Source of the DNA: an uncultured Eubacteriales bacterium
GTDB taxonomy: Bacteria; Bacillota; Clostridia; Oscillospirales; Oscillospiraceae
Reading direction: 5' to 3'
Length of the DNA stretch: 64,000 bases
Assembly: GCA_900546615.1 (NCBI GenBank)
Contig: URDJ01000005.1
Location: 20,456-84,455 of the forward strand
The notes beneath the pieces are model-generated. The model saw only the letters and a program-made list of their open reading frames with translations, searched no databases and was not told the origin of the DNA. A program made the position numbers and the translations under genes. Each line of letters starts with the position of its first letter. The first letter of the stretch is position 1. Positions 17,077 through 26,265 of the stretch are shown here, in pieces.

Positions 17077-18537
17077 ATGAAAAAGCTCGAATTCGAATAC
17101 GGCCAGGGTCTCATGTCCGCGGAGCTTCCCGACAGCACGGATGTTTTCATCCCCGGGGAAACGGTGCCCGATCCCCCCTGTCTGCCTCAGGACTGGGACA
17201 GCCTTTATGCCGCTACGCTCGAGAGCATCCGCGCTCCCATCGGCATGAAGCCTCTGCGCGAGATCGCCGGTCCCGGCAAGAGCGTAGTCTTCGTCATTCC
17301 GGACATCGTGAAGGGCGGCACCCAGCCGACCGCGCACCGCAGAGTGGCCATACGTGCCTGCCTTGACGAGCTCTATGCCTCCGGCGTGGACAAGCACGAC
17401 ATCCTTCTTCTTTTCTCCAACGGTCTTCACCCGAGGGCAACTGTCGCGGAGATGAAGAAAATACTCGGCGAGGAGCTCTTTGGAGAATTCTACTGGAGCG
17501 GGCAGATAACGAGCCACGACAGCGAGGACCCCGAGCACATGGTCGATCTGGGCTGCACCCGCCGAGGCGACCCGGTGCTCATGAACAAATACGTCTACGA
17601 CTGCGATATCCCCATTCTCATAGGCCACACTCAGGGCAACCCCTACGGCGGATATTCCGGCGGATACAAGCACTGCGCGACCGGTATCACCCACTGGCGC
17701 AGCATAGCCAGCCATCATGTCCCCAGCGTCATGCACCGAGCGGACTTCACCCCGGTGAGCAGCCACAGCCTCATGCGCACCAAATTCGACGAGATCGGAA
17801 TGCACATGGAGGAGAAAATGGGCCATCCCTTCTTCTGCTGCGACGCCGTACTGGACACCTATTCTCGTCAGATCGCGATATTCAGCGGCTGGGCCAAAGA
17901 GATGCAGCCAGCCTCCTGGAAGATTGCCGACAGGCGCACCTATGTCCCCTATGCGAAGGAAAAATACGACGTGATGGTGTTCGGCATGCCGCAGGACTTC
18001 CACTACGGCAATGGCATGGGAACGAATCCCATTCAGATGATGCAGGCACTTTCCGCGCAGGTCATTCGTCACAAGCGGGTCATGAAAGACAACTGCGTGA
18101 TCATCTGTTCATCCATCTGCAACGGCTATTTCCACGACGAGCGCTGGCCCTATCTTCGCGAGCTGTACGAGATGTTCCAGCACGACTACATGAACACCCT
18201 TGCGGACATGAACCGCTACGGCGAGTATTTTGCAACCAACGAGGAGTACATCCGCAAGTACCGCTTCTGTAACGCCTTCCACCCCTTCCACGGCTTCTCG
18301 ATGATGAGCTGCGGCCACATTGCCGAGATGAATACCTCCGCGATATATATAGTCGGGGCGCAGGAGCCGGGCATTGCCAGGGGCATGGGGCTCAAGACGA
18401 GGGCCACCTTTGAGGAGGCGCTCGAGGACGCGATGAAGAAATACGTCGGGCCTGAGCCGAAGATTCTCGCCCTGCCCAAGACCTTCAAGATCGGCGCCGT
18501 CCACCTCTGCATGGCGGACGAGGGATACGACGGCTGA
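17077..18537 (+). CDS. LarA-family (DUF2088) racemase/epimerase-like protein
   Basis: 486 aa. The start at 17077 is preferred over 17056, which overlaps the previous stop, because GGAAGG precedes it. LarA enzymes use a nickel-pincer nucleotide to racemise or epimerise 2-hydroxy acids. LarA-like elements are visible: NGLH118, GGYSGGYK198 and His213/214. The position just before the GGYSGG loop, where lactate racemase has a catalytic His, is Asn188-Pro189 here. No larB, larC or larE cofactor genes are in the window. A 2-hydroxy acid of the sugar pathway is a likely substrate (inference). Confidence 0.75.
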   Translation: MKKLEFEYGQGLMSAELPDSTDVFIPGETVPDPPCLPQDWDSLYAATLESIRAPIGMKPLREIAGPGKSVVFVIPDIVKGGTQPTAHRRVAIRACLDELYASGVDKHDILLLFSNGLHPRATVAEMKKILGEELFGEFYWSGQITSHDSEDPEHMVDLGCTRRGDPVLMNKYVYDCDIPILIGHTQGNPYGGYSGGYKHCATGITHWRSIASHHVPSVMHRADFTPVSSHSLMRTKFDEIGMHMEEKMGHPFFCCDAVLDTYSRQIAIFSGWAKEMQPASWKIADRRTYVPYAKEKYDVMVFGMPQDFHYGNGMGTNPIQMMQALSAQVIRHKRVMKDNCVIICSSICNGYFHDERWPYLRELYEMFQHDYMNTLADMNRYGEYFATNEEYIRKYRFCNAFHPFHGFSMMSCGHIAEMNTSAIYIVGAQEPGIARGMGLKTRATFEEALEDAMKKYVGPEPKILALPKTFKIGAVHLCMADEGYDG

Positions 18538-18555
18538 GCGGAAAGGAGAACAGAG

Positions 18556-19395
18556 ATGATTTCCAAGGAGAAAGTCAGGGAGCTTCGGCTCTTTGCCGCG
18601 GACATCCGCATAGCTGCCCTCGAGGAGTTCGAGTCCATAGGCGTAGGCCATGTCGGCGGCACGATGTCAATCTGCGATCTCATGGCCTGCCTCTACGGCG
18701 ATGTCATGAACGTAGACCCCAAGGATCCCAAGTGGGAACTGCGTGACCGCTTTATAATGTCCAAGGGCCACGCGGGCCCTGCGATGTACGCGGCCCTCGC
18801 CCTGCGCGGCTTCTTCGACCGGGAGGAACTCAGGACCCTCAATAAGCCCGGCACCCGACTGCCCAGCCACACCGACGGCAACAAGACCCCCGGCGTGGAC
18901 ATGACCACCGGTTCTCTTGGCCAGGGCTTCTCGACCGGTCTCGGCATTGCCATGGGCTGCAAGAAAAAGGGTCTCGAGAACTATGTCTACATCCTCCTGG
19001 GCGACGGCGAGTGCGAGGAGGGCCAGGTCTGGGAGTGCGCGATATTTGCCCCCGCCAAGGGCCTCACGAACGTCATCGGCTTCGTTGACCAGAACGACCT
19101 TCAGCTCTGCGGCTCCCTCGACGAGGTAGCGGGCTTCGGAGAGATCGGCAAAAAGTTTGAAGCCTTCGGCTGGCATGTCGTTGATGTCGCCGATGGCAAC
19201 GACGTGGAGCAGATCATGGAATCCATCGACCTCGCCAAGAGCGTCAAGGACAAGCCTTCCATGCTCATACTCCACACGGTAAAGGGCAAGGGCTGCTGCT
19301 TTGCCGAGGGCGTTTTCAACCACAACATACCGGTATCCCCCGAGCAGGCGAAGGCCGCCGTTGCCGAGCTTGAGGCGTACAAGGCCGCCCTCTGA
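18556..19395 (+). CDS. Transketolase, N-terminal subunit
   Basis: 279 aa, the thiamine-diphosphate-binding half of a split transketolase. Characteristic GHVGG (31-35), SKGHA (69-73), GSLGQG (119-124) and the TPP/Mg motif GDGECEEGQVWE (149-160) with Asn180. RBS AAAGGAG is well placed. It pairs with the C-terminal subunit encoded 27 bp downstream. Transketolases move two-carbon ketol units between sugars; split versions act both in the pentose phosphate route and in specialised catabolic clusters such as transketolase-dependent sulfoglycolysis. Confidence 0.93.
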   Translation: MISKEKVRELRLFAADIRIAALEEFESIGVGHVGGTMSICDLMACLYGDVMNVDPKDPKWELRDRFIMSKGHAGPAMYAALALRGFFDREELRTLNKPGTRLPSHTDGNKTPGVDMTTGSLGQGFSTGLGIAMGCKKKGLENYVYILLGDGECEEGQVWECAIFAPAKGLTNVIGFVDQNDLQLCGSLDEVAGFGEIGKKFEAFGWHVVDVADGNDVEQIMESIDLAKSVKDKPSMLILHTVKGKGCCFAEGVFNHNIPVSPEQAKAAVAELEAYKAAL

Positions 19396-19422
19396 GGCCG
19401 GAGAAAGGTAAGGGTACACGAT

Positions 19423-20391
19423 ATGAATATCAAACTGGCAAAGGACAACCGCCCCGGCGATCTGGAAATGCGTCAGGCTTACGCCCAGGCGCTGGTCAAA
19501 ATGATAGAGGCAGGCGAACCCATCATCGCCACAGATGCAGACCTCATGCGCGCCATAGGAGTGCTCCCCTACAAGGAGAAGTACCCTGACAACATCTTCG
19601 ACTGCGGCATCGCGGAGGCCAACATGATAGGCGTGGCCTGCGGCCTTTCCGCAGAGGGCTTCATTCCCTTTACGCACACCTTCGGCACCTTTGCGAGCCG
19701 GAGGGTCATGGACCAGGTGTTCATGAGCGGAGCATACGCCAAAAAGAACGTAAAAATGCTCGGCAGCGACCCCGGCGTCTGCGCTGCGCTCAACGGAGGC
19801 ACGCACATGGCCCTTGAAGACGTCGCCATGATGCGCTGCGTGCCCGAGGTCACGATAGTCGAGCCGACAGATGCAGCAATGGTAAAAGACCTCATCCCCA
19901 AGATAGCTCACACCTATGGCATGTTCTACATCAGGATGTGCCGGACAAAGGTCGAGACCATCTACGAGGACGGCTCCGAGTTTGACATCGGCAAGGCCGT
20001 CACCCTGCGCGATGGAAACGACGTCACGATCATAGCCGCAGGGCGTGAGGTCATTGAGGCCCTGAAGGCGGCCGAGCTGCTCGCCGCCGAGGGCATGAAC
20101 GCCAGGGTACTGGACATGTTCACGATAAAGCCTCTGGACTCCGAGGCAGTGCTCGCCGCCGCCAGGGAGACCGGCGCCATCGTTACCGCCGAGAACCACA
20201 ACATAGTCGGCGGACTCGGAAGCGCGGTAGCGGAGCTGCTCGCAGACTGCTTCCCCGCTCCTGTCGAGCGCATCGGAGCCAAAGATGTGTTTGGGGAGGT
20301 TGGACCGTCCGACTATCTGAAACAGCGCTTCGGCATCACCGCGGACGATATCGCTGTCGCCGCGAAAACGGCCGTGGCAAGGAAGAAATAA
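19423..20391 (+). CDS. Transketolase, C-terminal subunit
   Basis: 322 aa, containing the pyrimidine-binding domain with the catalytic glutamate in CGIAEANMIGVACGLS and HTFGTFASRRVMDQV, then the transketolase C-terminal domain (about residues 190-310). Together with the preceding subunit it makes a complete enzyme. Its position between a LarA-like gene and an ABC importer, away from any central pentose phosphate genes, points to use in the dedicated pathway of this operon. Confidence 0.93.
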   Translation: MNIKLAKDNRPGDLEMRQAYAQALVKMIEAGEPIIATDADLMRAIGVLPYKEKYPDNIFDCGIAEANMIGVACGLSAEGFIPFTHTFGTFASRRVMDQVFMSGAYAKKNVKMLGSDPGVCAALNGGTHMALEDVAMMRCVPEVTIVEPTDAAMVKDLIPKIAHTYGMFYIRMCRTKVETIYEDGSEFDIGKAVTLRDGNDVTIIAAGREVIEALKAAELLAAEGMNARVLDMFTIKPLDSEAVLAAARETGAIVTAENHNIVGGLGSAVAELLADCFPAPVERIGAKDVFGEVGPSDYLKQRFGITADDIAVAAKTAVARKK

Positions 20392-20438
20392 GGATATTGG
20401 CCCAAGGGCACAATATAAATGTTTATGGAGGTATCAAA

Positions 20439-21635
20439 ATGAAAAGACTTCTGTCAATCCTGCTCGTCGCCGTGATGCTGGTCGGCATTCTTGCCGGCTG
20501 CGGCACCGAGCCCGTAGACGAGACCACCGATCCCCCCACCAGCGGCGAACCCGTTGAAGGCGGCGATACAACTGAAACCACCTGGGGCATCGAGCCCATG
20601 TCCGAGCCCATCACCATGAACCTCGGCTACTTCTCCGGTGCGATGCACGCCCTGCCCTGGTACGTCATGGATGAGAAGGGCTGGGCCGAGGAGCTCGGCA
20701 TCTCCTTCGAGTACCTGTCCTTCATCTCCGGTCCCGTCATGATGGAGGCCAGCAGCGAGTGGGACATCTGCTCCACCGGCGCTCCCGGCACCATCCCCGG
20801 CATGCTCGGCTATGACGTCAAGGTCATCGGCTACTGCGACGAGGAGGCTTCCATCAACATGTACGTCCGTGAGGACTCCGCCATAGCCCAGTCCGGGCAG
20901 GGCAACATCGAGGGCTACCCGAACATGTACGGCACCGTTGACGACTGGAAGGGCACCACCGTCCTGCTGCCGATCGGCACCACCGCGCACCAGAGCCTCG
21001 TCACCGTCCTTGAGCAGATCGGCCTGACCGCCGACGACGTGACCATGCAGAACATGGACGTCACCACCGCCATGACCGCGTTCAAGGCCGGCGAGGGCGA
21101 CATGATGTGTGTCTGGACCAGCACCTCCATTGAGGCCGAGCAGCTCGGCTATGTGCGCGCCGCCAGCTCCCTCGAGAATGGCGTCGTCATCCCCACCGCC
21201 ATCTGTGCCACCGAGGAGGCCCTGAACGATTCTCTCAAGCATGAGGCTATCGTGAAGCTCTGGGAGCTCTACTACCGCACCCTCCAGTGGATCAAGGAGA
21301 ACGTTGACGAGGCCGCCCAGCTCTACACCGACACCTGCACCATCGAGGGCGTCAGCGGAGCCGACGACTATGACCTGTGCTACACCTCCCTGAACGACTG
21401 GTTCTTCCCCATGTACATCGACGAGATGATCGAGATGATGACCACCTCCGCCCCCGACGCCGCCGGACTGTACGAAGGCGAGATCGGAAACGGCTACAAT
21501 GAGCTGTTCAACACCTTCGACTTCTTCATGTCCCAGGGCAGCTACACCATTGACGACAGGAATTATATCATCGAAAACAACATGGTCGACAACTCCATAG
21601 CCACGGAGGTTGCCGAGATAATCGCGGCCCGCTAA
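20439..21635 (+). CDS. ABC transporter substrate-binding lipoprotein, SsuA/TauA/NMT1 type
   Basis: 398 aa. The start at 20439 has a good RBS (TGGAGG) and gives a signal peptide with lipobox ILAGCG; a Thr/Pro/Glu-rich linker follows. The mature part is an NMT1-like binding protein (GYFSGAMHALPWYVMDEKGW, WKGTTVLLPIGTTAHQSL). This family binds sulfonates, taurine, nitrate, thiamine precursors and related small molecules. It opens a complete importer (binding protein, two permeases, two ATPases), so it decides what the pathway takes up. A hairpin after it may adjust expression relative to the membrane genes. Confidence 0.87.
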   Translation: MKRLLSILLVAVMLVGILAGCGTEPVDETTDPPTSGEPVEGGDTTETTWGIEPMSEPITMNLGYFSGAMHALPWYVMDEKGWAEELGISFEYLSFISGPVMMEASSEWDICSTGAPGTIPGMLGYDVKVIGYCDEEASINMYVREDSAIAQSGQGNIEGYPNMYGTVDDWKGTTVLLPIGTTAHQSLVTVLEQIGLTADDVTMQNMDVTTAMTAFKAGEGDMMCVWTSTSIEAEQLGYVRAASSLENGVVIPTAICATEEALNDSLKHEAIVKLWELYYRTLQWIKENVDEAAQLYTDTCTIEGVSGADDYDLCYTSLNDWFFPMYIDEMIEMMTTSAPDAAGLYEGEIGNGYNELFNTFDFFMSQGSYTIDDRNYIIENNMVDNSIATEVAEIIAAR

Positions 21636-21650
21636 GCACCGATTAGGCTT

Positions 21651-21678
21651 TGGGCATAGTCCTCCCGGGCTATGCCCA
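21651..21678 (+). terminator. Intra-operon hairpin between binding-protein and permease genes
   Basis: A perfect 9-bp stem (TGGGCATAG / CTATGCCCA) with an 11-nt loop, no T-run. Such hairpins after a binding-protein gene usually stabilise the upstream mRNA or partly stop transcription, giving excess binding protein. Confidence 0.6.
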
Positions 21679-21710
21679 GGCCGTTCATCTTATTAAGGTT
21701 GGTACAAAAA

Positions 21711-22523
21711 ATGAGAAAAACAGACAAAAAGGCTGAGAAGCCCGGACGCGGCAGGACTGGTAATTCCTATGTCTATGCCATGCTGTCCATAGCCGGTATC
21801 CTGACTTTTTTGATAATCTGGCAGCTCTTGCTGGAGTTCGGTATAGTGTCCGACCGTTATCTGGCCAAGCCTACCGAGCTTGTTCTGCTGTTCATCTACA
21901 AACTGACAAACGCCAACCCCGACGGCGCGACCCTTCCCGTCTCCATCTGGGCCAGTCTTCAGGTCGCAATGACCGGTCTGTGCCTCGGCGTGGTCACCGG
22001 AGTGCCTCTGGGCCTGCTCATGGGCTGGTTCAAGGGCATCGACAGATTCGTAAACCCCATCTTCGAGATCATCCGGCCTATCCCGCCCATCTCCTGGATC
22101 CCTCTGACGGTCCTCTGGCTGGGCATCGGGCTTCAGGCCAAGGCATTCATCATCTATTTCTCGGCCTTTATCCCCTGTGTTATCAACTCCTACACGGGTA
22201 TAAAGCTCACAAACAAAACGCTTATTAATGTGGCAAAAACCAGTGGCGCCGGCACTGTTGAGACCTTCATCAAGGTCGGCATCCCTTCCGCGATGCCCCT
22301 GGCATTCTCCGGCATCCGCGTCGCGGTCGGCAATGCATGGTCCACGCTGGTCGCGGCCGAAATGCTCGCCGCCAGCGCCGGACTTGGATATATGATCTCT
22401 ATGGGCAGGCTCTATGCCCGGCCGGACATCATCCTCCTCGGTATGATAGTCATCGGTATCATCGGCGCGATTTTCAACGGTCTTCTCACCCTCATAGAGA
22501 ACCGCGTCATCAAGTGGAGGTGA
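21711..22523 (+). CDS. ABC transporter permease, SsuC/TauC type (1)
   Basis: 270 aa with about six membrane helices. The coupling-helix EAA-like region reads VAKTSGAGTVETFIKVGIPSAMPLAFSG, and PIPPISWIPLTVLWLGIG is typical of sulfonate/nitrate-type permeases. The start at 21711 is chosen for position after the hairpin and an AAGG element. It probably forms a heterodimeric channel with the next permease (about 4 bp downstream). Confidence 0.88.
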   Translation: MRKTDKKAEKPGRGRTGNSYVYAMLSIAGILTFLIIWQLLLEFGIVSDRYLAKPTELVLLFIYKLTNANPDGATLPVSIWASLQVAMTGLCLGVVTGVPLGLLMGWFKGIDRFVNPIFEIIRPIPPISWIPLTVLWLGIGLQAKAFIIYFSAFIPCVINSYTGIKLTNKTLINVAKTSGAGTVETFIKVGIPSAMPLAFSGIRVAVGNAWSTLVAAEMLAASAGLGYMISMGRLYARPDIILLGMIVIGIIGAIFNGLLTLIENRVIKWR

Positions 22524-22527
22524 AGAA

Positions 22528-23340
22528 ATGGTCAAACTGGACAAAAACGGCCGCAAGGGCGAGTTCAAGGTGATAACACCAAAGGATGTTATCTACACTG
22601 TACTGCCCGTCATCTCCCTGGGCCTTCTGATCTTCCTCTGGTACTATGTTTCCTCCTCCGCGCCGGACATGTTCCCCACGATGCAGGCAACATGGGCCAG
22701 GCTCATAAAGCTCTTTGAGCAGCCCATCATGCGCGTTTCCTACTTCGGCCACATCTGGGCCAGCCTCAAGAGAGTGCTCATCGCCCTCGTCGCAGCCATA
22801 GCCATAGGCATCCCCTTCGGCACCATGCTGGGCTGGAACAGAAAGCTCGACGCCTTCTTCGGCTCGATATTCAATATTATCCGCCCCATCCCGCCGCTGG
22901 CCTGGATACCGCTTATCATCATCGCCTTCGGCATTGGCGAGTTCCCGAAGATCCTCATCGTGTTTATCGGCGCCGTAATGCCCATCGTCATCAACACCAG
23001 AGCCGGACTCAAGAATGTTGAGCCGCTTTACCTTGACGTCGGCAGGCTCTTTGACGCCAACCGCAGGCAGATGCTCATCGAGGTGGCCATTCCCAGCGCC
23101 ATCCCCGCCATCATTGCCGGTATTAAAACCGCCACGAGCACGGGCTGGATGGTCGTCCTCGCGGCCGAGATGCTCAGCGCCAAGAGCGGCGTCGGCTTCC
23201 TCGTCACCAGAGGTATGGACGGCAACGATATGCCGCTCGTCCTCGTCGCTATGATCACCATAGGCATCGTAGGCGCTCTGCTCGGTGTCGTCACGTCGAT
23301 TATTGAAAGGTTGTTGTGCCCATGGCTGCAAATAAAGTAA
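22528..23340 (+). CDS. ABC transporter permease, SsuC/TauC type (2)
   Basis: 270 aa, paralogous to the preceding permease, with the same PIPPLAWIPLIIIAFGIGEFP signature and an EAA-like segment around DANRRQMLIEVAIPSAIPAIIAG. About six helices. RBS GGAGG lies in the tail of the previous gene. Two different permeases plus two different ATPases suggest an asymmetric transporter rather than the homodimeric arrangement common in SsuBC systems. Confidence 0.88.
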   Translation: MVKLDKNGRKGEFKVITPKDVIYTVLPVISLGLLIFLWYYVSSSAPDMFPTMQATWARLIKLFEQPIMRVSYFGHIWASLKRVLIALVAAIAIGIPFGTMLGWNRKLDAFFGSIFNIIRPIPPLAWIPLIIIAFGIGEFPKILIVFIGAVMPIVINTRAGLKNVEPLYLDVGRLFDANRRQMLIEVAIPSAIPAIIAGIKTATSTGWMVVLAAEMLSAKSGVGFLVTRGMDGNDMPLVLVAMITIGIVGALLGVVTSIIERLLCPWLQIK

Positions 23341-24092
23341 AGTTACAGATAAAGAACCTGAGAAAGGTCTTTCAGGGCAAAAACGGCGACACCGTCGCCG
23401 TTGACGGCGTGAGCTTCGACGTCTACGACAACGAGTTCCTGGTACTGCTCGGGCCCGGTCAGTGCGGCAAGACCGTCATGCTCAACATGATAGCCGGTCT
23501 GGAAACGCCCACTGAGGGCGAGATAATCCTCGACGGTGAACACGTAAAGGGCCATGATCGCAAGATAGGCATGGTTTTGCAGAAAACCGCGCTCATGCCT
23601 TGGAAGACCGTCATGCACAACGTCGAGATCGGGCCCAAGTGGAGGGGCGTATCCAAAGCTGAACGTACCGCCACCGCCCAGAAGTTTATCGATCTTGTCG
23701 GACTGCACGGCTTTGAAAAATCCTATCCTGCCCAGCTCTCCGGCGGCATGAAACAGCGCGTCGGCATAGCAAGGGCCTACGCCAACGATCCCGAGATCCT
23801 CATCATGGACGAACCCTTCGGCGCTCTGGACGCCCAGACCCGATACGCCATGGAGGAGGAGATAGCTAAGATATGGCAGCTCCAGAAACGGACGGTCATC
23901 TTCGTCACCAACAACATCGAGGAGGCCTGCTACCTGGGCGACCGCATCATCCTGTTCAGCAACCGTCCCGCCAAGATTAAGGAGATCTACCCGAATGATC
24001 TCCCAAGGCCGAGGGACATGATATCCGACGAGTTCCTGAAGCTCCGTACCGCCATATCTGACAACACGGACCTCGCTATCGACACGAAGTAA
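23322..24092 (+). CDS. ABC transporter ATPase, SsuB/TauB type (1)
   Basis: 256 aa. Walker A GPGQCGKT, Q-loop in MVLQKTALMPW, a normal signature LSGGMKQRVGIARA and Walker B ILIMDEPFGALD. The ATG at 23322 lies inside the end of the permease gene (19-bp overlap), indicating translational coupling. It powers the importer; partner of the next gene, which has a degenerate signature motif. Confidence 0.88.
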   Translation: MAANKVKLQIKNLRKVFQGKNGDTVAVDGVSFDVYDNEFLVLLGPGQCGKTVMLNMIAGLETPTEGEIILDGEHVKGHDRKIGMVLQKTALMPWKTVMHNVEIGPKWRGVSKAERTATAQKFIDLVGLHGFEKSYPAQLSGGMKQRVGIARAYANDPEILIMDEPFGALDAQTRYAMEEEIAKIWQLQKRTVIFVTNNIEEACYLGDRIILFSNRPAKIKEIYPNDLPRPRDMISDEFLKLRTAISDNTDLAIDTK

Positions 24093-24107
24093 AGGAGAAC
24101 AACAGAT

Positions 24108-24884
24108 ATGAGCGAAGCAACAATCGAAAAGGCAGTGCAGGACGATCGCCCCGTAAAGGTCGAGGTCAGCCATCTCACTAAATATTTCGGCACCCTTCAT
24201 GTCCTGGACGATGTCTCCTTCAACATCAAGAAGGGCGAGTTCGTGTGCGTCGTCGGTCCCACCGGCTGCGGCAAGACCACGTTCCTCAATCTTCTCACTA
24301 AAATATACGAGCCCTCGGAGGGCACACTGAAAATAGACGGGGAGCTGGCCGACCCCAAAAAGCACAACCTTGCCTTCGTCTTCCAGGAACCCTCCTCCTT
24401 CCCCTGGCTCACCGTCGAGGAAAACCTGAAGTTCGGGCTGAAGATAAAAAAGCTGCCCAGAGAAGTCATCGACGCCAGGGTAGAGAGGATAATAAAGCTG
24501 CTGGGTCTCGAGGAGTTCAGGCATGACTATCCCTCCTCCCTCTCCACCAGCACGGAGCAGCGCGTAATAATAGGCCGCGCCTTCGCCATGGAGCCGGACC
24601 TGCTGCTCATGGACGAGCCCTACGGCCAGATGGACATCAAGCTCCGCTTCTACCTCGAAGACGAGGTGCTCAGGCTCTGGCGAGAGATAGGCACCACCGT
24701 CGTGTTCATCACGCACAATATCGAGGAGGCGGTCTACCTCTCGGAAAAGGTGCTTATCCTCAGCAATAAGCCCGCCAAGATCAAAGAGGAGCTTGTAAAC
24801 AATCTGCCGTATCCGCGTGATATCACCTGCAAGGAGTTCATCGACATGAGGAAGCATATCACGGATATGATCAAATGGTGGTAA
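24108..24884 (+). CDS. ABC transporter ATPase, SsuB/TauB type (2), degenerate signature
   Basis: 258 aa. Walker A GPTGCGKTT (50-58), Q-loop FVFQEPSSFPW and Walker B LLLMDEPYGQMD are intact, but the ABC signature that should read LSGGQ is LSTST (145-149). In an ABC dimer this motif completes the partner's ATP site, so one of the two sites should be catalytically weak if the two ATPases heterodimerise. Such asymmetry is familiar in exporters but less common in importers of this type. Confidence 0.88.
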   Translation: MSEATIEKAVQDDRPVKVEVSHLTKYFGTLHVLDDVSFNIKKGEFVCVVGPTGCGKTTFLNLLTKIYEPSEGTLKIDGELADPKKHNLAFVFQEPSSFPWLTVEENLKFGLKIKKLPREVIDARVERIIKLLGLEEFRHDYPSSLSTSTEQRVIIGRAFAMEPDLLLMDEPYGQMDIKLRFYLEDEVLRLWREIGTTVVFITHNIEEAVYLSEKVLILSNKPAKIKEELVNNLPYPRDITCKEFIDMRKHITDMIKWW

Positions 24885-24900
24885 CGGAGGTAATTTCAGC

Positions 24901-26223
24901 ATGGACGGAATGCACTACAGGCTCTCTTCCGCCTTTGGCGGCGGAAATCGGCTGCCCGTGGTCCCCGGACAGGAGGACTATGTCGGCCGGATACTTGAGC
25001 ATGAGATAAGCAAGCAGCTCTATGACGAGTTCATCGAGCGCAAGGCTGCGCTCGGAGTGACGAAAAATTTCGAGGAGATCATCGACTATTTCAAGGTCGC
25101 ACCCGGCGAGACGCCCGCAGGCTTCCGCGTGGAGTACGTATTCGAGGGCGACGGAGCGGTCAGGGCTGACCTCGTCAGGGACATCTCCTATGACAAAAAC
25201 GGGGTAAAGCGCCCGCAGAAGATACTCTTCAGCGCGGACTCGGCCAACCCCTATGAGGTCGAGCCGATGAAGAAGCTCATCTCTAACCTGACCTGCAACC
25301 CCGCGATAATCTACAACCTGTTCATCAACAACCCCAAGGCAAACGTCGGCGGCAAGTATAAGACCCGCGACGAGGTGCTCAAGGACATCGGTGATATGCT
25401 TGGCCCCGGCTGCGACATAAGCGTCGAGCTGAATGACCCCTTCGGCTCCTCCGAGAGCGAGATACTCGAGGAAGCCGCGCGCTTCAGGGAGCTGCTGTCC
25501 AAGTACCGTGTCGTCATAAAGGTGCCGCATACCGGCCCTGTCAACGCCTCGAACGTCTCCGAGCTGATGACCGGGGATAAAAAGTTCTCAAAGCGCTACA
25601 ACGAGGGCGCGACGGCGGATTTCTTCCGGGGCCACAATCTGGCGCTGATGCTCCAGGAACACGGCTACCGCGTAAACTTCACGCTCATGTTTGAGCCATA
25701 TCAGACCGCGCTGGCGCTCCAGGCCAGGCCGTACTTCATCAACAGTTTCATCATGTTCCGTCACTCGCAGAGCATGCAGATGGCGGGCCTGATGCGTGCC
25801 TATGAGGAGACCGGAGACCCGCTCTTTGTCGAGCAGCTCCAGAAGTACATGGTCGAGAACGACTATCTCTCGGCTTCGGAAATGAATGCGGACAGGTTTG
25901 CGGCCTACACCCGTGCTCGGGAGATACTCAGGTACCGCGGCTTCCTCGACAACCCCGCCTCGGACGGACTGGACGGCATAAGGCACAACCTCAACTGCCT
26001 AAGGCAGGCCAACCTTCCGGACACGAGGCTCATCATCTGCAACATGCAGGGCGAGAACTACTATCCCTATATCGACCGTCTGCTCATGCAGCCGGAGTAT
26101 CTGGACATGGCCGACCGCGTGGTCATAACCGCCGGCCCCGAGCTGCTTGCCCAGTTCACCTCGAACGCCGTCGTCATGCAGTTCCACAGGAGGTTCATGA
26201 ACGCGGCGAACGGAGCAAAATAA
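24901..26223 (+). CDS. Transaldolase-family protein, enlarged
   Basis: 440 aa versus ~215-320 for ordinary transaldolases. Family elements occur in order: SADSANP (111-117), TCNPAIIY (131-138), the Schiff-base lysine Lys207 in VIKVPHTG, VNFTLMFEPYQTALALQA (258-275) and ARPYFINSFI. An N-terminal extension of ~110 residues is not recognised. Transaldolases move a dihydroxyacetone unit between sugars; a transaldolase is the key cleavage enzyme in the sulfo-TAL route for sulfoquinovose. RBS GGAGG precedes the ATG. Likely cleaves or transfers C3 units from the imported sugar (inference). Confidence 0.8.
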   Translation: MDGMHYRLSSAFGGGNRLPVVPGQEDYVGRILEHEISKQLYDEFIERKAALGVTKNFEEIIDYFKVAPGETPAGFRVEYVFEGDGAVRADLVRDISYDKNGVKRPQKILFSADSANPYEVEPMKKLISNLTCNPAIIYNLFINNPKANVGGKYKTRDEVLKDIGDMLGPGCDISVELNDPFGSSESEILEEAARFRELLSKYRVVIKVPHTGPVNASNVSELMTGDKKFSKRYNEGATADFFRGHNLALMLQEHGYRVNFTLMFEPYQTALALQARPYFINSFIMFRHSQSMQMAGLMRAYEETGDPLFVEQLQKYMVENDYLSASEMNADRFAAYTRAREILRYRGFLDNPASDGLDGIRHNLNCLRQANLPDTRLIICNMQGENYYPYIDRLLMQPEYLDMADRVVITAGPELLAQFTSNAVVMQFHRRFMNAANGAK

Positions 26224-26265
26224 CTGCAAGGCCCTGTGCCCCGCAGCCACAAGAAGGATCATACT

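Noticed and set aside
18667..20199. Minus-strand open frame of ~510 codons opposite the transketolase genes
   Set aside because: Fully antisense to two recognised transketolase subunits; low-complexity composition.
23343..24902. Minus-strand open frame of ~520 codons opposite the two importer ATPases
   Set aside because: Both ATPases are certain from Walker and signature motifs; the opposite frame has no family features.
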